This document shows, one piece after another, positions 8,344 through 16,620 of a DNA stretch of 64,000 nucleotides. This stretch comes from Thermohalobaculum sp039822785. GTDB taxonomy: Bacteria; Pseudomonadota; Alphaproteobacteria; Rhodobacterales; Rhodobacteraceae. The DNA lies in NCBI GenBank assembly GCA_039822785.1, contig JBCBMO010000002.1, positions 496,001-560,000 on the forward strand, read 5' to 3'. The notes below the pieces were generated by a model. That model searched no databases, was not told the origin of the DNA, and saw only the letters and a list, made by a program, of their open reading frames with translations. Each line of letters begins with the position of its first letter. Position 1 is the first letter of the stretch. The position numbers were made by a program, and so were the translations under genes.

Positions 8344-9032
8344 CCACGACGCCAAAGACCATTCTCGTCCTGGGCGCCACCAAGGGCATCGGCCGCGCGA
8401 CGGTCGAGCGGGCACTGGCGCAGGGCCACCGGGTGCGCGCCTTCGCCCGCAACCCCGACGCGCTCGACCTGACCGATGAGGGCTTGGAGAAGGTGGCGGG
8501 CGATGCCCTCGATCCTGTCGCGGTCGCGGGGGCGCTCGAGGGGGTGGATGCGGTTGCCTATACCCTCGGCGTGCCGATCAACCGCGACACGGTGATGGGG
8601 CAGGTCGATTTCTTCTCCCGCACCACCGCCGTGCTGCTGGAGGCGATGGCTGCCGCGGGCGTGCGCCGGCTGGTGGCCGTGACGGGCTTCGGCGCCGGCG
8701 ACAGCCGCGACGTGATGAGCGTGCTCGAGCGTCTGGGCCACGGCGCAATCCTGGGCCGCATCTACGACGACAAAACCCGGCAGGAGGCGCTGATCCGTGA
8801 GAGCGACACGGACTGGACCATCGCCCGCCCGGTGATCCTGACGAACGGCGGCCCCTCAGGCCGATATCTGGTGATGGAAGAGCCCGCTGCCTGGCGCAAC
8901 GGCCTGATCTCCCGCGCGGATGTCGCCGACTACATCGTCCGTGCGATCGAGGAGAACAGCCAGATCCACGGCACCCCGGTCCTGGCCTACGGCCCCGCTG
9001 GCAAGAAAGCCGGCAAGAAAAAGGCCGCCTGA
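8340..9032 (+). CDS. NAD(P)H-binding SDR/NmrA-like protein
   Basis: A 230-residue atypical short-chain dehydrogenase (NAD(P)-binding, PF13460-like). The nucleotide-binding motif GATKGIG is at residues 12-18 and the conserved WTIARPVILTNG segment is in the second half. The catalytic YxxxK is not obvious, so it may sense redox cofactors or reduce an unidentified substrate. The C terminus is lysine-rich (KKAGKKKAA). It is translationally coupled to tspO by a four-base overlap. Substrate unknown. Confidence 0.8.
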   Translation: MTTTPKTILVLGATKGIGRATVERALAQGHRVRAFARNPDALDLTDEGLEKVAGDALDPVAVAGALEGVDAVAYTLGVPINRDTVMGQVDFFSRTTAVLLEAMAAAGVRRLVAVTGFGAGDSRDVMSVLERLGHGAILGRIYDDKTRQEALIRESDTDWTIARPVILTNGGPSGRYLVMEEPAAWRNGLISRADVADYIVRAIEENSQIHGTPVLAYGPAGKKAGKKKAA

Positions 9033-9040
9033 ACGGCAAA

Positions 9041-9065
9041 GCGCCGCGGTCGGGGACCGCGGCGC
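9041..9065 (-). terminator. rpsI terminator hairpin
   Basis: A perfect 11-bp stem (GCGCCGCGGTC / GACCGCGGCGC) with a 3-base loop lies between the convergent SDR gene and rpsI. Read leftward after the rpsI stop it is followed by TTTGCC, a short T tract, so it most likely ends the rplM-rpsI transcript. Read rightward there is no T run, but the stem could still act in both directions. Confidence 0.7.
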
Positions 9066-9087
9066 CTGATCGAGGGTTCGCGCGCGC

Positions 9088-9597
9088 TTAGCGCTTGGAG
9101 AACTGGAAGCTGCGGCGGGCCTTGCGCTTGCCGTACTTCTTGCGCTCCACCACGCGGCTGTCGCGGGTCAGGAACCCGGCGGCCTTGAGCGGGGAGCGCA
9201 GCTCGGGGTCGTAGAGGCTGAGCGCCTTGGAGATCCCGTGCTTCACCGCGCCGGCCTGGCCCGACAGGCCACCGCCCTTGACCGTGGCCATCACATCGAA
9301 CTGGCCGGCCACATTGGCGACCCGGAACGGCTGGTTGATGATCATCTGCAGCACCGGACGGGCGAAGTAGACCTCGATCTCCTTGCCGTTGACCGACACG
9401 CGGCCCGAACCCGGCTTCACCCAGACGCGGGCCACCGCGTCCTTGCGCTTACCCGTGGCGTAGGAGCGGCCGAGCGCGTCGCGCACGGGCTCCCGCGGGG
9501 CCTGCACCTCGATATCGGCGTCCATGCCTTCGGCAATGACGGCGTTCTCGGCGACCGCATCCTTGAGCTGGTCGAGCGATTTGATTTCCTCGGCCAT
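9088..9597 (-). CDS. rpsI: 30S ribosomal protein S9 (uS9)
   Basis: A 169-residue S9 with the usual alphaproteobacterial N-terminal extension of about 40 residues before the conserved YATGKRKDAVARVW core. The basic tail ending FQFSKR reaches toward P-site tRNA in the ribosome. The start codon overlaps the rplM stop by one base (TGATG), the classic coupled rplM-rpsI operon. A hairpin terminator follows. Confidence 0.98.
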   Translation of the reverse strand: MAEEIKSLDQLKDAVAENAVIAEGMDADIEVQAPREPVRDALGRSYATGKRKDAVARVWVKPGSGRVSVNGKEIEVYFARPVLQMIINQPFRVANVAGQFDVMATVKGGGLSGQAGAVKHGISKALSLYDPELRSPLKAAGFLTRDSRVVERKKYGKRKARRSFQFSKR

Positions 9598-10064
9598 CAG
9601 CGGGCTCCCTGCGTGTTTTTGGCGTTCGCGCCGGCGACGTCGACGACGGCGGGCGTCTGGGCGGTGTGCGGATGCTCACCGCCGGCATAGACGCGCAGGT
9701 TCGTGAGCTGGCGGCGCGTCAGCGGCCCGCCCGGCATCATGCGCTGCACGGCCTTGTGGATCACGCGCTCGGGGAAGCGCCCCTCCAGCAGCTGATCGGC
9801 CGTGCGGCTCTTGATCCCGCCGGGATAGCCGGTGTGCCAGTAGTAGGTCTTGTCGCGGCGCTTGTTGCCCGTCAGCTTCACCTTCTCGGCGTTGATGACG
9901 ATCACGTTGTCGCCCATGTCCATATGCGGCGTGAAGCTGGCCTTGTGCTTGCCGCGCAGGCGCATGGCGATGATCGAGGCGAGGCGGCCGAGCACGACGC
10001 CCTCGGCGTCGATCAGCACCCACTCCTTTTCGATCTCCGCCGGTTTGGCAGAATAGGTTTTCAT
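9597..10064 (-). CDS. rplM: 50S ribosomal protein L13 (uL13)
   Basis: A 155-residue L13, an early-assembling 50S protein. The conserved blocks EKEWVLIDAEG, GRLAS, GDNVIVINAEK and MMPGGPLTRRQL are all present. It is slightly longer than the E. coli protein because of a C-terminal tail typical of alphaproteobacteria. It is first in the rplM-rpsI operon, with a one-base overlap to rpsI. The 182-bp leader to the divergent oxygenase gene presumably carries the promoter, but no clear box is visible. Confidence 0.98.
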   Translation of the reverse strand: MKTYSAKPAEIEKEWVLIDAEGVVLGRLASIIAMRLRGKHKASFTPHMDMGDNVIVINAEKVKLTGNKRRDKTYYWHTGYPGGIKSRTADQLLEGRFPERVIHKAVQRMMPGGPLTRRQLTNLRVYAGGEHPHTAQTPAVVDVAGANAKNTQGAR

Positions 10065-10246
10065 CGCGGTTCCATCCCGTGCTCTCTGGCGCGCGGATAT
10101 GCCGACGGGCGCGACTCAGGTCAAGAGGGTGGCGGTCGAATTTCCCGTTCAAAACCAGCGATCTACAATTGCGGTATCAGAACACCCCAAAATCGATAGC
10201 GCCCACACCTAGGGTCCGCCGCGCGGCAGCGGCGCGGGAGGAAAGC

Positions 10247-10972
10247 GTGGATCAACCAGCAGGCAACGGCGGCGGCAGCGCCGAGAACCTGGCTGAGCGG
10301 CACCAGACCCTGGCCTTCCCCACCCCGATCTTCACCTATGTCTGGAAGGACATGGCCGAGGCCAACGCCGCCCTGAAGGAGGAGATCCTGCAGCGGGAGG
10401 CCGCGGGGCCCGGCGCGCTTCGCTCCAACGTGGGTGGCTGGCACTCCGAGCCCGATCTCTTCCGGTGGGGCGGCTCGGCGGTCGTGGCCTTCGGCACCCG
10501 GCTCAACCGTTTTGCGCGCGACGTGATCCGCACGACCACCGCGCTGGAGGGAGGACAGCGCCTCGCCATGAAGCTGGAGGCCTGGGCCAATGTCTCCCGC
10601 GCGGGCGACTACAACGGGCTGCACGAGCACCGCTCCTCCCACTGGTCCGGGGTCTACTACGTCTCGGCCGCGGCGCAGACGCCGGGCGACGTGAACGGCG
10701 GCAAGCTGGAACTGGTCGACCCCAGGGTCGCGATCAACATGCTCGGCCCGCCGGGCTCGATGTTCGAAAAGCGCTTTCTGGTCGATCCGCGCCCGGGGCT
10801 GATGGCCTTCTTCCCCAGCTGGCTGAAGCACATGGTCCATCCCTTTCGGGGCGAGGGCGTCCGCATCTCCATCGCCTACAACATCGCCCTCCAAAGCGCT
10901 CCGAAGGACGAAGGGAAAGCCGGCCAGCCGAACACAGAGACCGCGGCCTCCTCACCGCCCGCCGCGAATTGA
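10247..10972 (+). CDS. putative 2OG-Fe(II) oxygenase
   Basis: A 241-residue protein of the TIGR02466-like family of predicted 2-oxoglutarate/Fe(II) dioxygenases. The segment LHEHRSSHWSGVYYVS supplies the first metal histidines, WLKHMVHPF gives the distal histidine, and RISIAYNIAL provides the arginine expected to bind 2-oxoglutarate. I chose the GTG at 10247 because GGAGGA lies directly upstream; the longer ATG start at 10079 would place rplM-leader DNA in the protein. No substrate is known for this family. It is monocistronic by position. Confidence 0.7.
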   Translation: MDQPAGNGGGSAENLAERHQTLAFPTPIFTYVWKDMAEANAALKEEILQREAAGPGALRSNVGGWHSEPDLFRWGGSAVVAFGTRLNRFARDVIRTTTALEGGQRLAMKLEAWANVSRAGDYNGLHEHRSSHWSGVYYVSAAAQTPGDVNGGKLELVDPRVAINMLGPPGSMFEKRFLVDPRPGLMAFFPSWLKHMVHPFRGEGVRISIAYNIALQSAPKDEGKAGQPNTETAASSPPAAN

Positions 10973-11165
10973 CGCACGCGGCAACCCTACGTGCCGTGGG
11001 CTGCAGGGGTGCTCGCCCAGCACGATCAGAACATTAACGCGTGATCTTCCAGCGATCCCATGCCGAACCGCCAACAGCAGTAGGTCGCGCAGCCGAACGC
11101 CGACACAAGAGTGATAAGGGCAAAGCGTAACGGCAGGGGTGTCATGAAAGGTTGAGGAGATCGCC

Positions 11166-11840
11166 ATGCACCGCCTTACCGTCGTCTGCACTGTGTTTCT
11201 GACCGTCGCCGCCGGCCATGCGGCCGCCGCCACGACAACCTATAGCTTCGATGCCACGCTCACCGGCACGTTCGGCTCGCTGGCGGAGGACACCTTTGTC
11301 GACACGGTAGCGGCGGCGTCAGGCATCAGCGGCACGCTGGTTATCGACGATACGCTGGTCGACACCGGGGTCACCTTCGGCGGCGACCCGTTCTTCCGCT
11401 ATGCGCCACCGACGCTGGACATCGCCGGCCTCACCCCCTCGCCCTCCGTCGTGCCGCTGTCCGGGACGACGGTCCTTCCGGCGGGTGGTCAGGTCACCGG
11501 GAATTCGGAGAGCTTTCAATCTGGGGTGACGCCAGCCGATACGTACCTTCTGCCGACCTTCAACTTCTTGGCGCAGGACCCGTCGATCCTGGATGCCGGC
11601 GTCCTGCCCGATTTCGCCAACCTCGCCGCCTTCACGTCGGCCACAATCACCCTCACGGCGACCGAGTGGGATGGCACCAGCTTCGGGAACAGCGAGATCG
11701 CTCTGCTGGAGATCACGTCGATCACGGAACCTGGGTCGACGACTGTCATCCCGCTGCCCGCCTCTGCGGGCTTTCTGATGCTCGCGATCGGCGCCCTCGC
11801 CGCACAGGGGGCTCGACGCCGGTCTAAACGGCGAGCTTAG
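11166..11840 (+). CDS. VPLPA-CTERM-like exported protein
   Basis: A 224-residue protein with a Sec signal peptide (residues 1-21, ending HAAAA), a threonine/serine-rich beta-type middle, and a C-terminal sorting signal. The signal is IPLPA at 195-199, then a hydrophobic stretch, then an RRRSKRR tail. This resembles the VPLPA-CTERM domain, a PEP-CTERM relative common in Rhodobacterales and thought to be processed by an exosortase-like protease. No exosortase is in the window. The start follows GAGGAG. The stop overlaps that of the convergent thioesterase by four bases. Confidence 0.8.
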   Translation: MHRLTVVCTVFLTVAAGHAAAATTTYSFDATLTGTFGSLAEDTFVDTVAAASGISGTLVIDDTLVDTGVTFGGDPFFRYAPPTLDIAGLTPSPSVVPLSGTTVLPAGGQVTGNSESFQSGVTPADTYLLPTFNFLAQDPSILDAGVLPDFANLAAFTSATITLTATEWDGTSFGNSEIALLEITSITEPGSTTVIPLPASAGFLMLAIGALAAQGARRRSKRRA

Positions 11841-12271
11841 CGGCCCCCGGGCGGGATGGCGTAGGTCACGCTGGCGTGGGCGACGGGGCCGGAGAGCCCA
11901 GGCTGGGTGAGGGTGACGTCGCCGACCGCGAGACTGCGGCCGAGCTTGAGGATCCGCGCCTCGCCCCACAGGTCGGCCGCCGCGGGCTTGCGCATGAAGT
12001 TGATCGTGAGCGAGGTCGTGACCGTCAGCGCCTCGCGCCCGATCATCGCCAGGGTCGCGGCGTAGAAGGCGCAATCCGCCAGCGCGAACATGGAGGGGCC
12101 AGATACCGTGCCGCCCGGGCGCAGGTGCTGCTCGCCGACATGCAGGCGCATGACCGCCACCATGGGCGCAACGGAGACCACCGAGAGCTCGCCCCGGATC
12201 TGCGGAAAGACCTCGTGTAGAAAGGCCGCCAGGGCCTCCCGGTCCAACGCGGGTGCTTGGGGTTCGGTCAT
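11837..12271 (-). CDS. PaaI-family hotdog thioesterase
   Basis: A 144-residue single hotdog-fold thioesterase that would hydrolyse an acyl- or aryl-CoA. The PaaI-type core is visible in GTVSGPSMFALADCAFYAA (active-site aspartate in LADCAF) and in the TTSLTINFMRKP strand. The gene lies convergent to the VPLPA-CTERM gene and upstream of ctaA on the same strand, with only 68 bp between, so it may share its transcript. The specific substrate cannot be inferred. Confidence 0.85.
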   Translation of the reverse strand: MTEPQAPALDREALAAFLHEVFPQIRGELSVVSVAPMVAVMRLHVGEQHLRPGGTVSGPSMFALADCAFYAATLAMIGREALTVTTSLTINFMRKPAAADLWGEARILKLGRSLAVGDVTLTQPGLSGPVAHASVTYAIPPGGR

Positions 12272-12339
12272 CGCGCATCCTCCCGCGGCCGCTCTGCCAC
12301 GGTGCGGCGGTCAGGACCAGGGGCAGGGCCAGGGGGCTG

Positions 12340-13476
12340 TCAGGTGGCGCGGATCTTCGTGTGCGGCGGATAGGCAAGGGCGAAGAGTGCCGAGACGGTG
12401 ATCATCGTGAGCACCACGGCGCCGCCTTGGTGCCAGATCGCGATCTCCAAGGGGGCCGCGTGGATCACCGTGACGATGCCGATGACGGTCTGTGCCAGCA
12501 CGCCGAGGGCGATGGCCGCGCCATGCCAGCGGATCGCCGCTTCCCGCCGCCGCCACAGCGCCCAACCGGCGGCGAGGCCCACCAGCAGCACCAGATAGCC
12601 CAGCATGCGGTGGACGAACTGCACGGTGCCGGCGTTCTCGAAGAAGTTGCGCCACCAGGGATCGAGGATCATCGGATCGGGCGGAATGAACTGGCCCAGC
12701 ATCAGCGGCCAGTCGGGGTAGCCGCGGCCCGCATCGATCCCCGCCACCAGCGCCCCCACCAGGATCTGCAGAAAGCCGAGGCTGGCGAAGGCGAGGAGCA
12801 GGCCCTTGCCCTGGAGCGTCCGGCGACGGCGCGCCTGCAGGACCTCCGTCTCCTCCAGCACGATGCGCCGGGCGTACCAGACCAAGAGCCCGAGGATCAC
12901 GAAGGCGAGGCCGAGGTGGGTCGCCAGGCGGTAGGAGGCGACATCGAGCCGCCCCACCAGACCCGAGGAGACCATCCACCAGCCGATGGCGCCTTGGACG
13001 CCGCCCAAGAGGCCCGGGATCACCAGCCGCCCGGTCCAGCCCTTCGGCACCAGGCGCAGGGCGAGGAAGGCGCCCAGACCGACGGCCCAGACCAACCCGA
13101 TGAAGCGCCCGAGCTGGCGATGCCCCCATTCCCACCAATAGATCGGCTTGAAGTCGTCGAGCGTCATCCAGTGGTTCTGCTCCTGGAACTCGGTCGTGGT
13201 TTGGTAGAGCGCGAAGGCCTCCTCCCAATCCGCGTCCGACAGGGGCGGGATGGCGCCCATGACCGGGTCCCAGATGGTGATCGACAGGCCGCTGTCGGTC
13301 AGCCGCGTGAGCCCGCCGACCAGGATCATGACGACGACGAGCGCGGCGAGCGTCCAGAGCCAGGCGGCAATCGGCCCACGCGCCCCGCCGCTGGCGCGCC
13401 GGGGTGGCGTGGCCCGGGTGGGGGCCTGGGCGGCGCTGTCGGCCGCCACTTCCTCGAATACCGCGCCCTTCTTCAT
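12340..13476 (-). CDS. ctaA: heme A synthase (Cox15/CtaA)
   Basis: This enzyme oxidises the C8 methyl of heme O to give heme A for aa3-type cytochrome oxidase, in the inner membrane. The 378-residue protein has eight transmembrane segments and the conserved histidine blocks WEWGHRQLGR, RLATHLGLAF, FVHRMLGY and IWHQGGA. It is the Cox15 (alphaproteobacterial/mitochondrial) type: the QNHWMTLDDFK block is present and the Bacillus-type extracellular cysteine pair is absent. It implies an aa3 oxidase elsewhere in the genome. Confidence 0.94.
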   Translation of the reverse strand: MKKGAVFEEVAADSAAQAPTRATPPRRASGGARGPIAAWLWTLAALVVVMILVGGLTRLTDSGLSITIWDPVMGAIPPLSDADWEEAFALYQTTTEFQEQNHWMTLDDFKPIYWWEWGHRQLGRFIGLVWAVGLGAFLALRLVPKGWTGRLVIPGLLGGVQGAIGWWMVSSGLVGRLDVASYRLATHLGLAFVILGLLVWYARRIVLEETEVLQARRRRTLQGKGLLLAFASLGFLQILVGALVAGIDAGRGYPDWPLMLGQFIPPDPMILDPWWRNFFENAGTVQFVHRMLGYLVLLVGLAAGWALWRRREAAIRWHGAAIALGVLAQTVIGIVTVIHAAPLEIAIWHQGGAVVLTMITVSALFALAYPPHTKIRAT

Positions 13477-13551
13477 GGGTCCTCAGCTCGTTCCTTGCCT
13501 TCGCGGCGGAGATAGACCTGCGGCGCAGGCGCCGCAACGCAAGCCGTGGCG

Positions 13552-13599
13552 CAGCGTCGCCGCAGGCTCAGGGCACAGCGTCGCCGCAGGCTCAAGGCA
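13552..13599. repeat. 24-bp tandem duplication over the trmJ stop
   Basis: Two adjacent 24-base copies beginning CAGCGTCGCCGCAGGCTCA, differing at one base, span the last codons and stop of the RNA methyltransferase gene. The second stop-containing copy lies just downstream, so slippage here would not change the protein beyond its last residues. Confidence 0.75.
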
Positions 13600-14341
13600 C
13601 GCGGCGGCGTTTCGGCCCATCGGCCAGCGCCCGTAGGACACCGAAGAGCGTGCGGACGTCCTGATCGGTGAGGCTCTGGCGTTCGAAGAGATTGCGCAGG
13701 TTCGCCTCCATCGAGGGACGCTTGTGCTCGGGGAAGAAGAAATGCGCCGCCTCGAGTTCGGCGACCAGGTGGTCGAGCATGACCGTGACATCGCCCTTGT
13801 CGGCGAGGGCGGATTTGCCGGTCGACAGCACCTCGGCGGGGGCGCCCACGGTCGCGCGGCGCCATTCGTAGGAGACCAAGAGCACACATTGCGCCAGGTT
13901 CAGCGAGGCGAAACCCGGGTTCACGGGCACCGTCACGATGGCGGAGGCGCCGACAATATCCGCATTGGCGAGGCCCGCACGCTCGCCGCCGTAGAGGATG
14001 CCCACGCGGGTGCCGTCGGCGATATGCGCCGCCGCCTCTCGCATGGCGGCCTCGGGCGTGAGCACGCGCTTGGTGAGCTCCCGCGGGCGGGCGGTGGTGG
14101 CATAGACGACGGCGCAGTCGGCCACGGCCTCGGCGGTGGTGGCGAAGACGCGGGCATCGTCCAGCACGGTCCCGGCGCCGGAGGCGGTGGCCACCGCAGC
14201 TGGGTTTGGCCAGCCATCGCGCGGTGCGACGAGCCGCATCCGGTCGAGGCCGAAGTTGAGCATGGCGCGGGCCGCCGCGCCGATGTTCTGGCCCATCTGC
14301 GGCGCGACCAGGATAGTGAAGGGGGCGGCGACCTCGGCCAT
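13592..14341 (-). CDS. TrmH/TrmJ-type RNA 2'-O-methyltransferase
   Basis: A 249-residue SPOUT methyltransferase, most like TrmJ, which modifies the ribose at position 32 of tRNA. The N-terminal motif QNIGAAARAMLNFG (18-31) and the knot motifs GILYGGERAGL (114-124) and SLNLAQCVLLVSYEW (146-160) form the AdoMet site. I chose ATG 14341 because GGAGAAG precedes it at a good distance and the protein then starts like the family; the ATG at 14371 lacks a ribosome-binding site. It lies alone between ctaA and a repeat-bearing gap. Confidence 0.85.
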   Translation of the reverse strand: MAEVAAPFTILVAPQMGQNIGAAARAMLNFGLDRMRLVAPRDGWPNPAAVATASGAGTVLDDARVFATTAEAVADCAVVYATTARPRELTKRVLTPEAAMREAAAHIADGTRVGILYGGERAGLANADIVGASAIVTVPVNPGFASLNLAQCVLLVSYEWRRATVGAPAEVLSTGKSALADKGDVTVMLDHLVAELEAAHFFFPEHKRPSMEANLRNLFERQSLTDQDVRTLFGVLRALADGPKRRRVP

Positions 14342-14440
14342 GGGCTTCTCCGGCTGAACGGCGCTGCCCATAGCCCGTTGATGCAGAGGTGCCAAGCGCC
14401 GGCGGGCGTTGTGGCCCCTTCCCAGGGGTATGTGGTGCAT

Positions 14441-14469
14441 GGCTCCCGAGCCCTCCCGCGTCAGGATAG
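14441..14469 (-). repeat. 29-bp interspersed motif, copy 1
   Basis: Read leftward: CTATCCTGACGCGGGAGGG followed by CTCGGGAGCC. It shares the core CTGACGCGGG and a CGGGnGCC end with copies at 14690, 37109 and 43084. It lies 100 bp upstream of the trmJ start on the same strand, so it may be in the trmJ leader. It is not palindromic. Confidence 0.65.
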
Positions 14470-14689
14470 ACACGCCGTGGCAAACGGAGGGTGAAGGCCG
14501 AGAGATCTCGAACGGTTTCATCGGGCAATGACGCGGTCAAAGCGGTAGCCTTGCACCGCGACCGGATCGCTGCCTTCACTGTCGCCGCCGCTCTGCAGTG
14601 CTGCTCGGAAGGCGGAAAGGGAGGTCCAGCGCCAGCCCTTGCTACCGACAAGCCCAATCCGCCTTCGGGCTTTCTTCAGCAAAAGCTAT

Positions 14690-14718
14690 CTATGCTGACG
14701 CGGGTGGGCGCGGGCGCC
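14690..14718 (+). repeat. 29-bp interspersed motif, copy 2
   Basis: CTATGCTGACGCGGGTGGGC followed by GCGGGCGCC. It differs from the copy at 43084-43112 at one base over 29. It lies in inverted orientation relative to copy 1, 220 bp away, at the 3' side of the class I methyltransferase gene. Confidence 0.7.
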
Positions 14719-14774
14719 ATCGGGCGGCATACGGGTCTCTAGCGCACCCTCCTGGCTACGGACCAGCGCCTGCG

Positions 14775-15623
14775 TCAGCGGCGGATCAGCCAGAGGGCGC
14801 TCTCCGGTGCCTCGGCCGGCAGGGGCAGTGGCGCGATGGATAGGTGATCGGCCGCGCCGGCGCGCGTGCGCGCGTAGTGGCTTGCCCAGAGGATCGACGC
14901 CCCGCCGCCCAGCAGCCAGCCCGACAGGCCAAGCTGCTCGGTATAGCCGCGCCAGGCCCAGCTCGCTGGGTAGGGGTCGGGCAGGAAGACATCGTGCAGA
15001 TGGATCAACACCCCCGGCCGCAGGACGGGCAGGATCGCATTCAGGATGAGATCCACGTCAGTGCCGGGCCAGAGCAGATGGGAGCTGTCGAAGAAGGCGA
15101 TATCGCCCACCTCCAACGCCTCGAACCGCGCGAGATCCGCCTGCCCCAGCACTCGCCGCTCCCAGGTCACGGGCAGGTCCAGCAAAGCGGCGCGCGGTGC
15201 AGGGTCGATACAAGTGATCGTGGTCGAGAGACCCTCGGCCCGCACCGCCTCGGCCATAAAGCGGGTGGAGTGGCCGGAGCCCACCTCGACGATCCGCCTG
15301 GGCCGGGCGGCGGCCACGATGGCATAGGCCGCCGCCCCGTCGAGCCGCGGATACCAGGACTGGCCCCAGCGCGGCCGCGGCGCGGGCCCGTCGAGCGCCG
15401 CCAGCGCCCCTGCCCGGGCGCCGATCGCCGCCAACACATCCGCTGACGTGAGCATCCCGCCCGTTGCCTCTGCGGCAAATGCCCCTGCAAACGCCGTCTC
15501 GAGCGCGGGATAGCCCGCGGGCAAGCCCACGGTCGCGGCATAGCGGTAGGGGCTAAAGAACCCCCGCGGCCGACCCAGCAGCGTCGCCGCCCCCATCATG
15601 AGCCGACGCCATCGCTCTCGCAT
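14775..15623 (-). CDS. class I SAM-dependent methyltransferase
   Basis: A 282-residue methyltransferase of the Methyltransf_24 type. The AdoMet-binding motif I is RIVEVGSGHST (110-120), motif II is TITCIDP, and the catalytic-side block DIAFFDSSHLLWPGTDVD follows. A DVFLPDPYPASW segment with metal-ligand-like acids suggests O-methylation of a sugar or small molecule, as in the TylF-like families, but the substrate is unknown. The start at 15623 has GGGGAGGA directly upstream; an in-frame longer form lacks this. It is divergent from the ABM-MarR operon and may share its operator. Confidence 0.8.
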   Translation of the reverse strand: MRERWRRLMMGAATLLGRPRGFFSPYRYAATVGLPAGYPALETAFAGAFAAEATGGMLTSADVLAAIGARAGALAALDGPAPRPRWGQSWYPRLDGAAAYAIVAAARPRRIVEVGSGHSTRFMAEAVRAEGLSTTITCIDPAPRAALLDLPVTWERRVLGQADLARFEALEVGDIAFFDSSHLLWPGTDVDLILNAILPVLRPGVLIHLHDVFLPDPYPASWAWRGYTEQLGLSGWLLGGGASILWASHYARTRAGAADHLSIAPLPLPAEAPESALWLIRR

Positions 15624-15694
15624 GCTGTCCTCCCCGATCGCGCCTTCGGCTCCGTCGCGGCAGCCCACCGATATTGCAAGCGGAAGATAGTGAC

Positions 15695-15713
15695 CTAGAT
15701 AATCATTATCTAG
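15695..15713. promoter_or_regulatory. MarR-type operator, perfect 19-bp palindrome
   Basis: CTAGATAATCATTATCTAG is a perfect inverted repeat (9-bp arms, one central base), 13 bp before the start of the monooxygenase-like gene whose operon encodes a MarR regulator. Its AT-rich character and 16-20 bp size are typical of MarR operators. It sits in the 103-bp space shared with the divergent methyltransferase gene, so autoregulation of the operon and control of both directions are likely. Confidence 0.75.
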
Positions 15714-15726
15714 CTAAGGATATCCC

Positions 15727-16023
15727 ATGACCCCTCTCGTCATCCTCGCCCGCATCACGCCGAAACCCCACCACCGCGAGGACGCACGTCAGGCGATCCT
15801 CGACATCCTGCCCCAAACCCGTGCCGAGGCAGGGTGTGCACAGTTCGATCTGTGTGACGGTGAGGGGGACGATAGGGCGCTCTACCTCGTGGAACGCTGG
15901 GCGGACGACGCCGCGCTCACCGCGCATTATGCGCAGCCCTATGTCCAGCGGGTCTTCGAAGCCTACGAACGCTGGCTCGCCCACCCCCCTGAGATCACGC
16001 GCCTGCGCCCCGTCGAGGACTGA
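15727..16023 (+). CDS. antibiotic biosynthesis monooxygenase (ABM) domain protein
   Basis: A 98-residue single-domain ABM/YgiN-type protein, a ferredoxin-like-fold dimer found among quinol monooxygenases. The conserved pattern of the family is visible: a beta strand with ILARITPKP, a central FDLCDG strand and YLVERWADDAAL. AAGGA precedes the ATG. It is followed after five bases by a marR gene and preceded by a perfect palindrome, so it is probably the regulated enzyme of a small quinone- or electrophile-response operon. The physiological substrate is unknown. Confidence 0.85.
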   Translation: MTPLVILARITPKPHHREDARQAILDILPQTRAEAGCAQFDLCDGEGDDRALYLVERWADDAALTAHYAQPYVQRVFEAYERWLAHPPEITRLRPVED

Positions 16024-16028
16024 TCCCG

Positions 16029-16472
16029 GTGTTCTTCCTCAAGGACCTGCCGACCCAAGCGATGCTGGAGGGCTACTCGGCGCGCTTCGCGGGAATGGCG
16101 CCAGAGGCCGTCGCGGAGGCCCTGGCCCGGCTACGATGGGCGAGCCTCCTGCTCCGTGATCTGGAGGCGTACTTCGCTCAGCATGGCCTCGGACAGACGC
16201 AGTTCCTGGTCCTGATGGTCATCGATCGCGAGCCGGAGCGTGAGACCCTCCTGCCAAGCGAGATCGCCGATCGCCTCGACATCTCGCGCCCGATCGTCAG
16301 CAACGTAACGCGCCGCCTTATCGAGCAGGGTCTCCTGACGCAGACCACCACCCGCGGGGACGCCCGCACCCGGCCGCTGAAGCTCACGGAAGCGGGGGCT
16401 GATCGACTGAGCGCGCTCCTACCCGGCTATTTCGACCTTCTGCGTGATCGCGTCGCCGCCAGAACGCCCTGA
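16029..16472 (+). CDS. MarR-family transcriptional regulator
   Basis: A 147-residue winged helix-turn-helix regulator. The recognition region is LLPSEIADRLDISRPIVSNVTRRL (about residues 79-102) and the wing follows at TTRGDARTRPLKLTEAG. It starts with GTG five bases after the monooxygenase-like gene and is clearly co-transcribed. The perfect palindrome at 15695-15713 upstream of the operon is the likely binding site, giving ligand-relieved autorepression. Ligand unknown; phenolics or quinones are typical for the family. Confidence 0.9.
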   Translation: MFFLKDLPTQAMLEGYSARFAGMAPEAVAEALARLRWASLLLRDLEAYFAQHGLGQTQFLVLMVIDREPERETLLPSEIADRLDISRPIVSNVTRRLIEQGLLTQTTTRGDARTRPLKLTEAGADRLSALLPGYFDLLRDRVAARTP

Positions 16473-16620
16473 ACCCCACGCCCTGAACACCGCGCGACGC
16501 CTGGATCGGAGGGCATCAGGTCACATCCGTGGATCGGAACGCCGCGTTGCAGTGCGGAAAGCGCGTCGCTATACCGCGCGCACCCCCGCGGGTTGCGGAA
16601 ACGAACTGGGAGAAGACGCG

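Larger units (their letters stand above)
14342..14774. other. 433-bp intergenic gap carrying two copies of a 29-bp repeat
   Basis: No gene is credible between trmJ and the next leftward methyltransferase. Two copies of a 29-bp motif (CTGACGCGGGWGGG core) lie here in opposite orientations at 14441-14469 and 14690-14718, described separately. The remaining sequence shows only short shadow frames. The left part is presumably the trmJ leader and promoter region. Confidence 0.6.
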
